Source of the DNA: Mycolicibacterium fallax
GTDB taxonomy: Bacteria; Actinomycetota; Actinomycetes; Mycobacteriales; Mycobacteriaceae
Direction: 5' to 3'
Assembly (NCBI RefSeq): GCF_010726955.1
Contig: NZ_AP022603.1
Location: forward strand, 2,232,001 to 2,296,000
Length of the DNA stretch: 64,000 nt
A program made the translations under genes and the position numbers. Each line of letters begins with the position of its first letter. Position 1 is the stretch's first letter. This document shows positions 33,499 to 42,443 of this stretch, one piece after another. Under the pieces are notes generated by a model, which saw only the letters and a list, made by a program, of their open reading frames with translations, was not told the DNA's origin and did no database searches.

Positions 33499-34158
33499 TC
33501 AGGTCAGCGGAACCTCGATGATCGGCCGGTCGACGGCGGCGCCGGGCCCGTCAAAGTGCCACCATTCCCCGGAATACACCGTCAGCCCGCCGGCGGCCAT
33601 CGCCTCCCGCAGCAGCGCCCGGTTGGCCCGCTGGGCGGCGGTCACCCCGTCGGTGGCGTAGGCCAGCGCGGGCGGGGTGAAGCTGTCGAAATCGGTGCCC
33701 ATGTCGACCAGTCGGCCGGCCGCGTCGGCCAGCGTCACGTCCACCGAACGGCCCGCGGTGTGGCTGCGTGCGGTGCTGCCCGGGCGGGCCACCCAGTTCG
33801 GGTTCGACACCACCTCAAACATCGTGACCTGCACCGAATGCGGCCGGTAGCAGTCCCAGAACACCAGCCGCGCGCCCGCGGCGCGCAGCGTCGCGGCGGC
33901 GGTGGCCAGCCCGGGGGCCAGCGACTGGTGCACCAGGCAGCGGGCACCGGTCGGGTAGAGCTGCCGGCCGGTGAAATTGTTGGCCCCGGCGTAGCGCAGG
34001 TCGACCAGCGCGTCGGGCACCGCCCGGTGGATCTCGACGAACCCGGCGTCGGCCGCGGTCGGCGCCGCCTGCGCGGGCGCCGACAGCGCCACCGCGGCAC
34101 CCAGGCCCACCGAAACGACAATGGACCTGCTGCGCATTGTCCGAATCGTCATGCGCAT
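33499..34158 (-). CDS. Secreted D-Ala-D-Ala dipeptidase (VanX/DdpX, M15D)
   Basis: A 219-residue zinc peptidase that would release or degrade D-Ala-D-Ala. The signal peptide (RSRSIVVSVGLGAAVALSAPAQA) is cut near residue 31. The M15 zinc set SHTAGRSVD (His133, Asp140) and GEWWH (Glu198, His201) are intact, and DCYRPHSVQ carries the conserved Arg. ATGs at 34158, 34152 and 34137 are all possible starts. It runs convergently with the mycolate methyltransferase, which ends 2 bp away. In a vancomycin-naive mycobacterium a peptidoglycan-recycling role is more likely than resistance. Confidence 0.88.
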   Translation of the reverse strand: MRMTIRTMRSRSIVVSVGLGAAVALSAPAQAAPTAADAGFVEIHRAVPDALVDLRYAGANNFTGRQLYPTGARCLVHQSLAPGLATAAATLRAAGARLVFWDCYRPHSVQVTMFEVVSNPNWVARPGSTARSHTAGRSVDVTLADAAGRLVDMGTDFDSFTPPALAYATDGVTAAQRANRALLREAMAAGGLTVYSGEWWHFDGPGAAVDRPIIEVPLT

Positions 34159-34179
34159 CAGGTCCACGGTCGATGGGAG

Positions 34180-34328
34180 CGGCTCGGCCTACTCCTCGGT
34201 ATCAATGGTCGGATCCGGCCAGCGCCGGCTCCGCAAGCTCCGCCGGCTCGGCCTACTCCTCGGTGCCAATGGTCGGATCCGGCCAGCGCCGGCTCCGCAA
34301 GCTCCGCCGGCTCGGCCTACTCCTCGGT
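34180..34328. repeat. 64-bp tandem repeat carrying the rplA gene tail
   Basis: Two full 64-bp copies (34180-34243, 34244-34307) and a partial third (34308-34328) that is the true 3' end of rplA. The copies are almost identical. Each copy includes the rplA end (ACCGAGGAG TAG on the minus strand) and a hairpin, GGA-t-CCGGC-cagc-GCCGG-c-TCC (34211-34232 and 34275-34296). The block therefore looks like tandem duplication of the rplA terminator region. Confidence 0.93.
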
Positions 34329-35024
34329 GAAGTTCCGGGTGACGGTCGTGTCGACCGGGATGCCCGGGCCGGTGGTGGTGGAGACGACGATCTTCTTCAG
34401 GTAGCGGCCCTTGGACGACGACGGCTTGGCCCGCAGGATCTCGTCGAGGGCGGCGCCGTAGTTCTCGGCGAGCTTCTTCTCATCGAAGGAGGCCTTGCCG
34501 ATCACGAAGTGCAGGTTGGCCTGCTTGTCGACGCGGAAGTTGATCTTGCCGCCCTTGATGTCGGCGACCGCCTTGGCGACGTCGGCGGTGACGGTGCCGG
34601 TCTTGGGGTTCGGCATCAGGCCGCGGGGCCCGAGCACACGCGCGATCCGGCCGACCTTGGCCATCTGGTCCGGGGTGGCGATCGCGGCGTCGAAGTCCAG
34701 GAACCCGCCCTGGATCTTCTCGATCAGGTCCTCGCTGCCGACCACATCGGCGCCGGCGGCCAGGGCCGCCTCGGCCTTCTCGCCCACCGCGAACACCGCG
34801 ACGCGGGCGGTCTTACCGGTGCCGTGCGGCAGGTTCACGGTGCCGCGGACCATCTGGTCGGCCTTGCGCGGGTCCACGCCGAGCCGGATCGCAACCTCAA
34901 CGGTGGCGTCCTGGTTCTTCGACGAGGTTTCCTTGGCCAGCTTGGCGGCCGCCAGCGGGCTGTACGCCTGGGTCTTGTCGATCTTGGCGGCGGCCTCGCG
35001 GTAGGCCTTGCTGTTCTTGCTCAT
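34317..35024 (-). CDS. rplA: 50S ribosomal protein L1
   Basis: Forms the mobile L1 stalk; 235 residues. Typical start ([15 protein letters not shown]) and the [14 protein letters not shown] core. It ends FTEE, and its 3' tail is duplicated downstream. It follows rplK by 103 bp; the L1-binding autoregulatory site is not evident in that gap. Confidence 0.99.
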   Translation of the reverse strand: MSKNSKAYREAAAKIDKTQAYSPLAAAKLAKETSSKNQDATVEVAIRLGVDPRKADQMVRGTVNLPHGTGKTARVAVFAVGEKAEAALAAGADVVGSEDLIEKIQGGFLDFDAAIATPDQMAKVGRIARVLGPRGLMPNPKTGTVTADVAKAVADIKGGKINFRVDKQANLHFVIGKASFDEKKLAENYGAALDEILRAKPSSSKGRYLKKIVVSTTTGPGIPVDTTVTRNFTEE

Positions 35025-35127
35025 TGCACTCTCCTGATTTCAGAGGTTGTGGTTGCGGGCCGAAGCGGGCCCTCCCACGGGGTGTCGATCACTCGACGGT
35101 CTTGGTTGCGTCGACAGGTCCGTCGGA

Positions 35128-35556
35128 CTACTCGACGGTGATACCCATCGACCGGGCGGTGCCGGCGATGATCTTCGCCGCGGCGTCGATGTCGTTGGCG
35201 TTCAGATCGGCCTTCTTGGTCTCGGCGATTTCCCGGACCTGGTCCCAGCTGACCTTGGCGACCTTCGTCTTGTGCGGCTCGCCCGAACCCTTCTGCACAC
35301 CGGCGGCCTTGAGCAGCAGCTTGGCGGCGGGCGGGGTCTTCAGGGCGAAGGTGAAGCTGCGGTCCTCGTAGACGGTGATCTCCACGGGGATGACGTTGCC
35401 GCGCTGCGACTCGGTCGCCGCGTTGTACGCCTTGCAGAACTCCATGATGTTGACGCCGTGCTGACCGAGCGCGGGGCCGACCGGCGGGGCGGGGTTGGCC
35501 TGCCCGGCCTGGATCTGCAGCTTGATCAGCCCGGCGACCTTCTTCTTCGGTGCCAT
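35128..35556 (-). CDS. rplK: 50S ribosomal protein L11
   Basis: Binds the GTPase-associated rRNA; 142 residues. [26 protein letters not shown] in the N-domain and the C-terminal rRNA-binding domain from about residue 75. It lies 24 bp after nusG. Confidence 0.99.
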   Translation of the reverse strand: MAPKKKVAGLIKLQIQAGQANPAPPVGPALGQHGVNIMEFCKAYNAATESQRGNVIPVEITVYEDRSFTFALKTPPAAKLLLKAAGVQKGSGEPHKTKVAKVSWDQVREIAETKKADLNANDIDAAAKIIAGTARSMGITVE

Positions 35557-35580
35557 TGGGGGGTGTTTCCTTTCCTAAGT

Positions 35581-36797
<1,217 letters not shown>

Positions 36798-36841
36798 CCG
36801 CCAGCTCCTTTAATGGTTCAGCATTGCTTTATTCAGTTGAG

Positions 36842-36914
<73 letters not shown>

Positions 36915-37021
36915 CGGCCTGCTCCGGAAATCCCCGACAAAACTCGCGCGCTCTCCGATCGGTCCAACCTACCGAACCGCCGAACAGCGCGCTTGTCCCG
37001 GGAGAATCCCGAGGTCCGAGT

Positions 37022-37046
37022 GTACATCGGCGTTTGGCCGATGTAC
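37022..37046 (-). terminator. Terminator hairpin at the end of hadC
   Basis: A perfect 10-bp stem, GTACATCGGC with GCCGATGTAC, closes a GTTTG loop. It begins at the first base of the hadC stop codon. No U-tract. Confidence 0.75.
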
Positions 37047-37549
37047 TAATCCGCTACCCGGGTGACCTGACCGGTGGCAACGTCGAACTTGATCTTCGCG
37101 GACTCCTCGCCCTGCTGGCCCATCATGGTGGTGAAGGCCTCCAGCATCACCTCGCCGTTCTCGTCGTGCAGCACGTTGCGGGTCACCACGATGTCCGCCC
37201 CGAACCGCTCGTCGACGGAGTGGATGTGCATGACCGGGAACAGTTTGTCGCCGACCTTGATCGGCCGGTGGTAGATGAACTGCTGGTCAACCTGCACGAT
37301 CTGCATGGTCTCGAAGCCGGTGTCGACCTTGCGGAAGAAGTCCTGCTGCACGATGAGCGCGACGGTGGAGACAAAGGTCAGCGACGCCACCAGCCCGTCG
37401 TAGCCCAGCTCGGCGGCGGCGGCATCGTCGTGGGTCGCCGGGTCCATCGACTTGACGGCCTTGGCAAACTCGCGAACCTTCTCACGCCCCACCACGAAGT
37501 AGTCGTCGTAGGTGTGGACCATGCCCCGGATGTCGGTCTTGATCGCCAT
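37046..37549 (-). CDS. hadC: (3R)-hydroxyacyl-ACP dehydratase subunit HadC
   Basis: A 167-residue hot-dog fold subunit that, with HadB, dehydrates long meromycolate intermediates in FAS-II. It is homologous to HadA (YVVGREKVREFAKAVKSMDP; HVDQQ-type QVDQQFIYHRPIKVGDKL) and lacks the catalytic Asp-His pair, as expected. It lies 3 bp after hadB. Confidence 0.97.
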   Translation of the reverse strand: MAIKTDIRGMVHTYDDYFVVGREKVREFAKAVKSMDPATHDDAAAAELGYDGLVASLTFVSTVALIVQQDFFRKVDTGFETMQIVQVDQQFIYHRPIKVGDKLFPVMHIHSVDERFGADIVVTRNVLHDENGEVMLEAFTTMMGQQGEESAKIKFDVATGQVTRVAD

Positions 37550-37552
37550 CCG

Positions 37553-37981
37553 TCAGGCCAGCCTCGCCTTGGCGATGGCGCGGCCGAAGATCTTCTTACC
37601 CCCGGTGGTCGCGTTGATCGCGATGGTGGCGATCTTGGTCTCCTCATCGACCGACTTGACCCGGCCGTTGAAGACCAGCTCGGCGCCGCGGCCGTCGTTG
37701 GGGACCGGGACGATCGCGGTGAAGCGGACGTTGTACTCGGTCACCGCGCCGGGGTCGCCGACCCATTCGGTCACATAGCCGCCACCGATGCCCATGGTCA
37801 GCATGCCGTGCGCGATCGCGGTGTCCAGGCCGACAATCTTGGCGATCTCGTCGTCCCAGTGGATCGGGTTCAGGTCGCCGGAAACGCCGGCATAGTTCAC
37901 CAGATCCTGCCGGGTCAGCGGGATGACCTTCTCGGGCAGCTCATCGCCCACCTTGACCGAGTCGAAACTACGCAGTGCCAT
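37553..37981 (-). CDS. hadB: (3R)-hydroxyacyl-ACP dehydratase subunit HadB
   Basis: The catalytic subunit, 142 residues, MaoC-like hot-dog fold. The hydratase motif VSGDLNPIHWDD gives Asp36 and His41, the known catalytic pair. ATG 37981 is inside the end of hadA (14-bp overlap), so translation is coupled. It pairs with HadA (shorter chains) or HadC (longer chains) and is the target of thiacetazone-type drugs. Confidence 0.98.
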   Translation of the reverse strand: MALRSFDSVKVGDELPEKVIPLTRQDLVNYAGVSGDLNPIHWDDEIAKIVGLDTAIAHGMLTMGIGGGYVTEWVGDPGAVTEYNVRFTAIVPVPNDGRGAELVFNGRVKSVDEETKIATIAINATTGGKKIFGRAIAKARLA

Positions 37982-38447
37982 CGCTAAAGCCACTCTCTCC
38001 ATTATCTTCGTCGCTACGCCCCGCCAGGGTGGTGTAGGCCTCCTGCACAACGTCACCGTCCTGATTGGAGATGACCGTCTTGTTGACGATGATGTCCGTG
38101 CCGTGCGCCTTGCGCACCGAATCCACGGTCACATCGCAGTAGAGCCTGTCGCCGGCCTTGATCTGCCGGACGAACCGCAGCTCCTGATCGACGTGCACGA
38201 TCTGGGCATCCGCGAGGGCGATACCGGCGTCTTCGAACATGGCGACCTGGGCGGTGTAGCCGAAAACCGAGATGAAAGTGAGCGGAGCGGGCAGGCTGTC
38301 ATAGCCCAGCTCGGCGGCGGCAGCCTCATTGAAAAACGACCGGTCTTCGTTCTTGACGGCCTTGGCGTATTCGCGAATCTTCTCGCGTTCGACCTCGTAA
38401 TGATCGGGATACCGAAAATGGTGCCCGAGAAGCTTTTCACTCAGCAC
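37968..38447 (-). CDS. hadA: (3R)-hydroxyacyl-ACP dehydratase subunit HadA
   Basis: Non-catalytic substrate-binding subunit, 159 residues. YPDHYEVEREKIREYAKAVK and AELGYDSLPAPLTFISVFGY are the family features. The protein begins LSEKLLGHHFRYPD. The GTG at 38447 lies 7 nt after TAGGTT, so the transcript is probably leaderless. First gene of hadABC. Confidence 0.96.
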   Translation of the reverse strand: MLSEKLLGHHFRYPDHYEVEREKIREYAKAVKNEDRSFFNEAAAAELGYDSLPAPLTFISVFGYTAQVAMFEDAGIALADAQIVHVDQELRFVRQIKAGDRLYCDVTVDSVRKAHGTDIIVNKTVISNQDGDVVQEAYTTLAGRSDEDNGESGFSDGTA

Positions 38448-38454
38448 GGTCTTG

Positions 38455-38460
38455 AACCTA
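38455..38460 (-). promoter_or_regulatory. Leaderless -10 box of hadABC
   Basis: TAGGTT on the minus strand, 7 nt upstream of the GTG. No Shine-Dalgarno is present, which fits initiation at the 5' end. A -35 was not identified. Confidence 0.45.
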
Positions 38461-38476
38461 CCTAATCGGACCCGAC

Positions 38477-38510
38477 GAATCGAACCCGCGCCGTGGCGTT
38501 GGTTCGATTC
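38477..38510 (-). terminator. Terminator hairpin after rpmG
   Basis: A perfect 10-bp inverted repeat, GAATCGAACC with GGTTCGATTC, with a 14-nt loop. It lies 18 bp past the rpmG stop and ahead of the hadA promoter, so it separates the two units. The arm resembles a tRNA T-arm (GGTTCGATTC), so a tRNA fragment origin is also possible. Confidence 0.55.
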
Positions 38511-38528
38511 ATCAGCGAGTCGCTTCGA

Positions 38529-38696
38529 TCAGCGAGATTCGCGGTGCGCCTGATGCTGGCCGCAGTTCGGGCAGAACTTCTTCAGTTCCAGCCGATCCGG
38601 GTCGTTGCGGCGGTTCTTCTTGGTGATGTAGTTGCGATGCTTGCACACCTCGCAGGCCAAGGTGATCTTCGGCCGCACATCGGTACTGGAGGCCAC
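38529..38696 (-). CDS. rpmG: 50S ribosomal protein L33
   Basis: A 55-residue protein from GTG 38696: [17 protein letters not shown], then [14 protein letters not shown], and [15 protein letters not shown] at the end. Two CxxC pairs (CEVC, CPNC) make it the zinc-binding form. It lies between tRNA-Met and hadA, the same order as rpmG2 in M. tuberculosis (from memory). Confidence 0.95.
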   Translation of the reverse strand: MASSTDVRPKITLACEVCKHRNYITKKNRRNDPDRLELKKFCPNCGQHQAHRESR

Positions 38697-38733
38697 GTCA
38701 GCTGCCCTCTACTTTCACGTCTCGATTGCTTTG

Positions 38734-38807
38734 TAGCGGTGGGGGGACTCGATCCCCCGACCTCACGATTATGAGTCGTGCGCTCTAACCAGCTGAGCTA
38801 CACCGCC
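38734..38807 (-). tRNA. tRNA-Met (anticodon CAT)
   Basis: 74 bases. Acceptor GGCGGTG pairs with CACCGCT (one G-T pair), discriminator A. Anticodon stem CACGA/TCGTG with loop CTCATAA. The paired first acceptor base marks it as an elongator, not an initiator. Confidence 0.96.
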
Positions 38808-38845
38808 CCGATAGGCGCGGGCGGCGCTGGGCCGCGCGTCCACCG

Positions 38846-38918
38846 AGCCCCCTAACGGAATCGAACCGTTGACCTTTTCCTTACCATGGAAACGCTCTGC
38901 CGACTGAGCTAAGGGGGC
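38846..38918 (-). tRNA. tRNA-Thr (anticodon GGT)
   Basis: 73 bases. Acceptor GCCCCCT with AGGGGGC, discriminator T. Anticodon stem TTTCC/GGAAA with loop ATGGTAA. It lies 38 bp upstream of tRNA-Met on the same strand. Confidence 0.96.
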
Positions 38919-39002
38919 CAGACCTGCATGCCTCTCCCGGCGACGCCGGGTGAGCCTTAAGAAGGGTACAGGCTGGCACTGGGCTACACCAAACCGCTGG
39001 TC

Positions 39003-39032
39003 AAACCGGCCGAAACCGGCCGAAACCGGCCG
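39003..39032. repeat. Three tandem copies of a 10-bp unit
   Basis: AAACCGGCCG is repeated three times without change (the third copy ends at a CGAT), in the gap between tRNA-Thr and hmp. CCGGCCGG-like halves recur at 39052-39060. Each unit is self-complementary at CCGG. Confidence 0.85.
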
Positions 39033-39083
39033 ATCCGGGCGGGTGGGCCCGAACCGGCCGGCGTCGTCACGGCCGGGTGCGGC

Positions 39084-40289
39084 TCAGTTCAGCAGCCAGT
39101 CGTTGGGGCTGAACAGCTCGCAGTGCACCCGGGCGGCCGGCACCCCGGACATCGTCAACGCGTCGCGCTGCGCCCGGACGAAGCCGTCCGGACCGCAGAG
39201 GTAGACGTTTGCGCCGGCGGGGACGTCGACGTCGCCGATGCTCATCTGGCCGGGGCGGGCGGCCACCTCCTCGGCGCCCTGCTCGTACCACAGTTCGACG
39301 GTGGCGTTCGGCAGCCGCCTGGCCAGCTCGAGCTGGCGGTCGCGCAGCGGGTGGCTGGCGGCGCTGCGGTCGGCGTGCAGCACCCGCACGATGGCCTGCG
39401 GGGCCTGCTCGGCCAGGTGCTGAAGGATCGAGATCATCGGGGTGATGCCGATGCCCGCGGAGATCAGCACGATCGGCGCGGACGCGTCGGGCATCGGCAG
39501 ATCCCCGAACGGCACCGTGACATCGAGCAGGTCGCCGACCTGCAGGTTGTCCCGCAGCCAGTTGGACACCTCGCCGGCGGGGGTGTCGCCGGTCGACTCG
39601 ACGGGCTTGACGGCGAAGGTCAGCGCCTCCCCGTCGATGCCGACCAGGCTGTACTGACGCAGCTGGCGGGCGCCGTCGGGCAGCGTCACACCGACCGAGA
39701 CGTACTGCCCGGGCAGCGCCTGCGCGGCACCGGCGTTGACGGTGATCAGCAGCACGCCCGAGGGGTCCTCGCTGCGCTCGAGCACCCGCAGCCGGCGAAA
39801 GACGTCGCCGTCGGACACCCCGGCCGCGCGGTAGAGCTCGCGTTCCTCGTCGATCAGCGATTCGGCCATCACCCAGAACACCCGGTCCCAGGCAGTGGCA
39901 ACCTCCTCGGTCACCACGTCGGCCCCGAGCACCGTCACGATCGCGGCGAACAGGTTTTCGTAGACGATCGGGTACTGCTCGGCGACGATGCCCAGCGAGG
40001 TGTGCTTGTGCGCGATGCGGCTCATCAGCTCGGCCGGGTGCGGCAGGTTGGGATCGATCAGGTGGGTGGCGAACGTCGCAACGGAGGCGGCCAGCGCCTT
40101 CTGCTGGGCGCCCTGGGCCTGGTTGCCCCGGTTGAACAGGTTGCGGATCAGCTCGGGGTGGGCGGCGAACATCCGCTGGTAGAACTCCGTGGTGATCTCT
40201 TCGATATGGGCCCCGACCAGTGGCAACGTGGCCTTGATCACCTCGGCCTGCTCGGGCGAGAGTTCGGCGCGTTCGACGGCGACGGTCAT
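39084..40289 (-). CDS. hmp: Flavohaemoglobin, nitric oxide dioxygenase
   Basis: Converts NO to nitrate with O2 and NAD(P)H. The 401-residue protein has a globin domain (1-145) with distal Tyr37 (FYQRMF) and proximal His96 (AHKH), then an FAD domain (RQYSLVG) and a NAD domain (SAGIGITPMISIL). The length and order match Hmp. The ATG overlaps the nsrR stop (ATGA), making a nsrR-hmp operon. I do not recall this pair in M. tuberculosis at this place. Confidence 0.97.
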   Translation of the reverse strand: MTVAVERAELSPEQAEVIKATLPLVGAHIEEITTEFYQRMFAAHPELIRNLFNRGNQAQGAQQKALAASVATFATHLIDPNLPHPAELMSRIAHKHTSLGIVAEQYPIVYENLFAAIVTVLGADVVTEEVATAWDRVFWVMAESLIDEERELYRAAGVSDGDVFRRLRVLERSEDPSGVLLITVNAGAAQALPGQYVSVGVTLPDGARQLRQYSLVGIDGEALTFAVKPVESTGDTPAGEVSNWLRDNLQVGDLLDVTVPFGDLPMPDASAPIVLISAGIGITPMISILQHLAEQAPQAIVRVLHADRSAASHPLRDRQLELARRLPNATVELWYEQGAEEVAARPGQMSIGDVDVPAGANVYLCGPDGFVRAQRDALTMSGVPAARVHCELFSPNDWLLN

Positions 40290-40753
40290 GACGGGATCCT
40301 TTCGGTGGTCAGCAGAACGTCGGTGTTCAGCTGCAATACGACGGGGAGCGAGCTGTCCCCGGCGAGTTCGGTGACGGTGTGCCGGTCCAGTTCGGCGTAG
40401 AACGCCTCCTTGGCGGCCGCCATCGCGCGGCGCAACCGGCAGGCGCTCACCAACGGGCAGGGCTGGTCCCCCGCACAGTCGATGACCTCCTGGTCACCCT
40501 CCAGGCGACGGACCAGCCAGCCGACGGACACGTTGCGGCCGGCGTCGGTCAGCGCCAGTCCGCCGGCCCGCCCGCGCCGGGTCGCGACGAGGCCGAGTTC
40601 GGCCAGCCGGGACACCGCCTTGGCGATGTGGTTCTCCGACGCCCCCGCCGCGGTGGCGATGCTGCGGGTGGTGACCCGCTGCTCGCGGGCCTCGGCGGCG
40701 GCGAGCAGCATCACGGCCCGAAGGCCGAGGTCGGTGAACCGGGTGAGCTGCAC
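40286..40753 (-). CDS. nsrR: NsrR-type nitric-oxide-sensing repressor (Rrf2 family)
   Basis: A 155-residue Rrf2 protein with an N-terminal winged helix (VQLTRFTDLGLRAVMLL, then ASENHIAKAVSRLAELG). Starting at GTG 40753 puts the cluster ligands at Cys93, Cys99 and Cys105 (C-x5-C-x5-C), the positions and spacing I recall for Streptomyces NsrR, which binds a [4Fe-4S] cluster. An upstream GTG (40762) is too close to the -10 box to be used from it. It is the first gene of the operon and presumably represses it until NO destroys the cluster. Confidence 0.9.
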   Translation of the reverse strand: MQLTRFTDLGLRAVMLLAAAEAREQRVTTRSIATAAGASENHIAKAVSRLAELGLVATRRGRAGGLALTDAGRNVSVGWLVRRLEGDQEVIDCAGDQPCPLVSACRLRRAMAAAKEAFYAELDRHTVTELAGDSSLPVVLQLNTDVLLTTERIPS

Positions 40754-40763
40754 AAGATGCACG

Positions 40764-40796
40764 CTAATAAAATGCGCATCAACGATGCCAGTTTTA
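40764..40796 (-). promoter_or_regulatory. nsrR-hmp promoter with a 29-bp operator dyad
   Basis: The -10 box TATTAG (40769-40764 on the minus strand) lies 10 nt before GTG 40753. It abuts the dyad TAAAA-n3-GCATC-n3-GATGC-n3-TTTTA (40768-40796), in which every base outside the spacers is symmetrical. This is the form expected of an Rrf2/NsrR dimer site, so autoregulation is likely. Confidence 0.65.
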
Positions 40797-40901
40797 AATG
40801 TGTGCCCTTAAACACCCTTTGAAATGCGGTTTTTGTAGCTGCGAGGACCGTGTCGGGCGGCACCGGTGGGCGCCGCCGGGACACTTCCGTAAGCTCACCG
40901 C

Positions 40902-41624
40902 ATGGCTTCCGGTAACGACGACCGCCTCTACTTCCGCCAGCTGCTGTCCGGGCGGGATTTTGCCGCGGGCGACATGATCGCCACCCAGATGCGCAACTTC
41001 GCCTACCTGATCGGCGACCGGGAGACCGGTGACGCGGTGGTGGTGGATCCGGCCTACGCCGCCGGCGACCTCGTCGACGTGTTGGAGAACGACGGGATGC
41101 GGCTGTCCGGCGTGCTGGTCACCCACCACCATCCCGACCACGTCGGCGGCACCATGATGGGGTTCACGCTGTCCGGGCTGGCCGAACTGCTGGAGCGAAC
41201 CAGCGTCCCGGTGCACGTCAACGAGCTGGAGGCGGACTGGGTGGCGAATGTCACCGGCATTGCGCGCAGCGAGCTGACCGGGCACCGGCACGGCGACACG
41301 GTGTCCGTCGGCGACATCGACATCGAACTGCTGCACACCCCCGGGCACACCCCGGGCAGCCAGTGTTTCCTGCTGGACAACCGGCTGGTCGCCGGGGACA
41401 CCCTGTTCCTGGACGGCTGCGGCCGCACCGACTTCCCCGGCGGCAACGTCGACGACATGTTCGCCAGCCTGCAGCAACTGGCCCGACTGTCCGGCGATCC
41501 GACCGTCTTCCCGGGGCACTGGTACTCCGAAGAGCCCAGCGCCGCACTGGAGGACGTCAAGCGGACCAACTACGTCTATCGGGCCTCGAACCTGCAGCAA
41601 TGGCAGATGCTGATGGGCGGCTGA
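40902..41624 (+). CDS. Metallo-beta-lactamase fold hydrolase (glyoxalase II-like)
   Basis: A 240-residue metal hydrolase. The metal motif HHHPDH is at residues 75-80 (His75, His77, Asp79, His80), followed by HTPGHTPGS and the bridging Asp in GDTLFLDGCGRTDFPG. These match glyoxalase II or persulfide dioxygenase-like enzymes; the CGRTDF signature is typical of glutathione- or mycothiol-linked hydrolases. From memory it is the Rv0634c position. A mycothiol thioester is a natural guess, not shown. Confidence 0.87.
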   Translation: MASGNDDRLYFRQLLSGRDFAAGDMIATQMRNFAYLIGDRETGDAVVVDPAYAAGDLVDVLENDGMRLSGVLVTHHHPDHVGGTMMGFTLSGLAELLERTSVPVHVNELEADWVANVTGIARSELTGHRHGDTVSVGDIDIELLHTPGHTPGSQCFLLDNRLVAGDTLFLDGCGRTDFPGGNVDDMFASLQQLARLSGDPTVFPGHWYSEEPSAALEDVKRTNYVYRASNLQQWQMLMGG

Positions 41625-41631
41625 GCGCGGC

Positions 41632-41853
41632 TCAGCAGACGGCGCCGCAGAAGAACGCGGCGGCAACCAGCCCGATGATGATCGCGATGGTGGGTTGGCC
41701 ACTGAGCGTGGCAACCACGACGCCGGTCAAGGCGGCGACGGCGATGAGGACGAACATGATCGCCATCAGCAGCCGAATCCCATTGACCGAGCCACCGGCG
41801 GCCGGCGGCATCGAGCTGCCGGTGCGAGGCGTCCGATCCTTGAAGTCGACCAT
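41632..41853 (-). CDS. Small membrane protein, 73 residues
   Basis: A hydrophilic head of about 25 residues and two membrane segments, GIRLLMAIMFVLIAVAALTGVVVA and PTIAIIIGLVAAAFFCGAVC, ending in Cys. ATG 41853 follows AAGGGATGAG. The gap upstream has a TAGAAT box (41892-41887) and an inverted repeat GTGTT-n4-AACAC (41873-41886), so it may be regulated. No family recognised. Confidence 0.75.
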   Translation of the reverse strand: MVDFKDRTPRTGSSMPPAAGGSVNGIRLLMAIMFVLIAVAALTGVVVATLSGQPTIAIIIGLVAAAFFCGAVC

Positions 41854-41948
41854 CGCTCATCCCTTCGATAACGTGTTACAAAACACATTCTAGGGATTTC
41901 TGTGAATTACGCCACTTACGTAAGCCTGCCTAATTACGAGCTGTACTA

Positions 41949-41967
41949 ACGGATTTCGGAAATCCGT
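41949..41967. terminator. Hairpin between two small membrane-protein genes
   Basis: ACGGATTT and AAATCCGT form a perfect 8-bp stem with a CGG loop, in the 164-bp gap after the gene ending at 42018. It may terminate that gene; U-tract absent. Confidence 0.5.
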
Positions 41968-41978
41968 TCGGTGAACGA

Positions 41979-42028
41979 GGCTCGATTCAGTGCGCGGAAA
42001 GCTTTGGTCGGCTCGATTCAGTGCGCGG
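41979..42028. repeat. Duplicated 3' tail of the membrane-protein gene at 42018
   Basis: GGCTCGATTCAGTGCGCGG occurs at 42010-42028, where it spans the stop codon and last codons of the gene, and again at 41979-41997. The period is 31 bp. Confidence 0.9.
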
Positions 42029-42329
42029 GCAGCTGTGGTCGGCGATCCGGATGCTCGGCCAACCAGCGCCGCTCCACCCGGTTCACCCGGTGGTGTTCGG
42101 CGGTGATCAACGCGAAACCGGCCACCATCAGCGCCGCCGTCAACAGGCCCAGCGGTGGCAACAGCTCGAGGTGGCGGTAGGCGATGGCGGCGATGAAGCC
42201 GGCGACGCCCAGCACCCCCAGCGCGATGGACAGCAGGCCGGGCAGCCACAACGTGTCGATGAACGATTCCCCGGCATGCGGTTGCGTGGTTCGGGAGTGG
42301 TCAACCGGATCCCGATAGGCGCCTTTCAT
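42018..42329 (-). CDS. Small membrane protein, 103 residues
   Basis: Soluble N-terminus of about 28 residues, two membrane segments (LLSIALGVLGVAGFIAAIAY and LGLLTAALMVAGFALITA), and a short basic C-terminus (HHRVNRVERRWLAEHPDRR). ATG 42329 follows GGAGG. The stop region is repeated downstream. No family recognised. Confidence 0.75.
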   Translation of the reverse strand: MKGAYRDPVDHSRTTQPHAGESFIDTLWLPGLLSIALGVLGVAGFIAAIAYRHLELLPPLGLLTAALMVAGFALITAEHHRVNRVERRWLAEHPDRRPQLPAH

Positions 42330-42443
42330 GTCGCGCCTCCCTTCGGCGAGGATGCCCGTATCCTACGCCGAAATGTGACAACAATCACTTGCGCGTTGCT
42401 GCCGCACGGGTTCCTGCTGCCGGCTACACGTTCCGACTGCCGG

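Noticed and set aside
33499-34158. Vancomycin-resistance vanX cluster
   Set aside because: No vanH, vanA or vanRS nearby, and a signal peptide indicates a secreted enzyme.
34180-34328. Possible IS or mobile-element remnant
   Set aside because: No transposase, no terminal inverted repeats, and the unit is made of rplA and its flank, so it is a local tandem duplication.
38734-38918. tRNA pair as a prophage or island attachment site
   Set aside because: The flanks are conserved housekeeping genes, with no integrase and no direct repeat of the tRNA 3' ends found nearby.
39003-39032. Possible CRISPR array
   Set aside because: The units are contiguous 10-mers with no spacers and no cas genes nearby.
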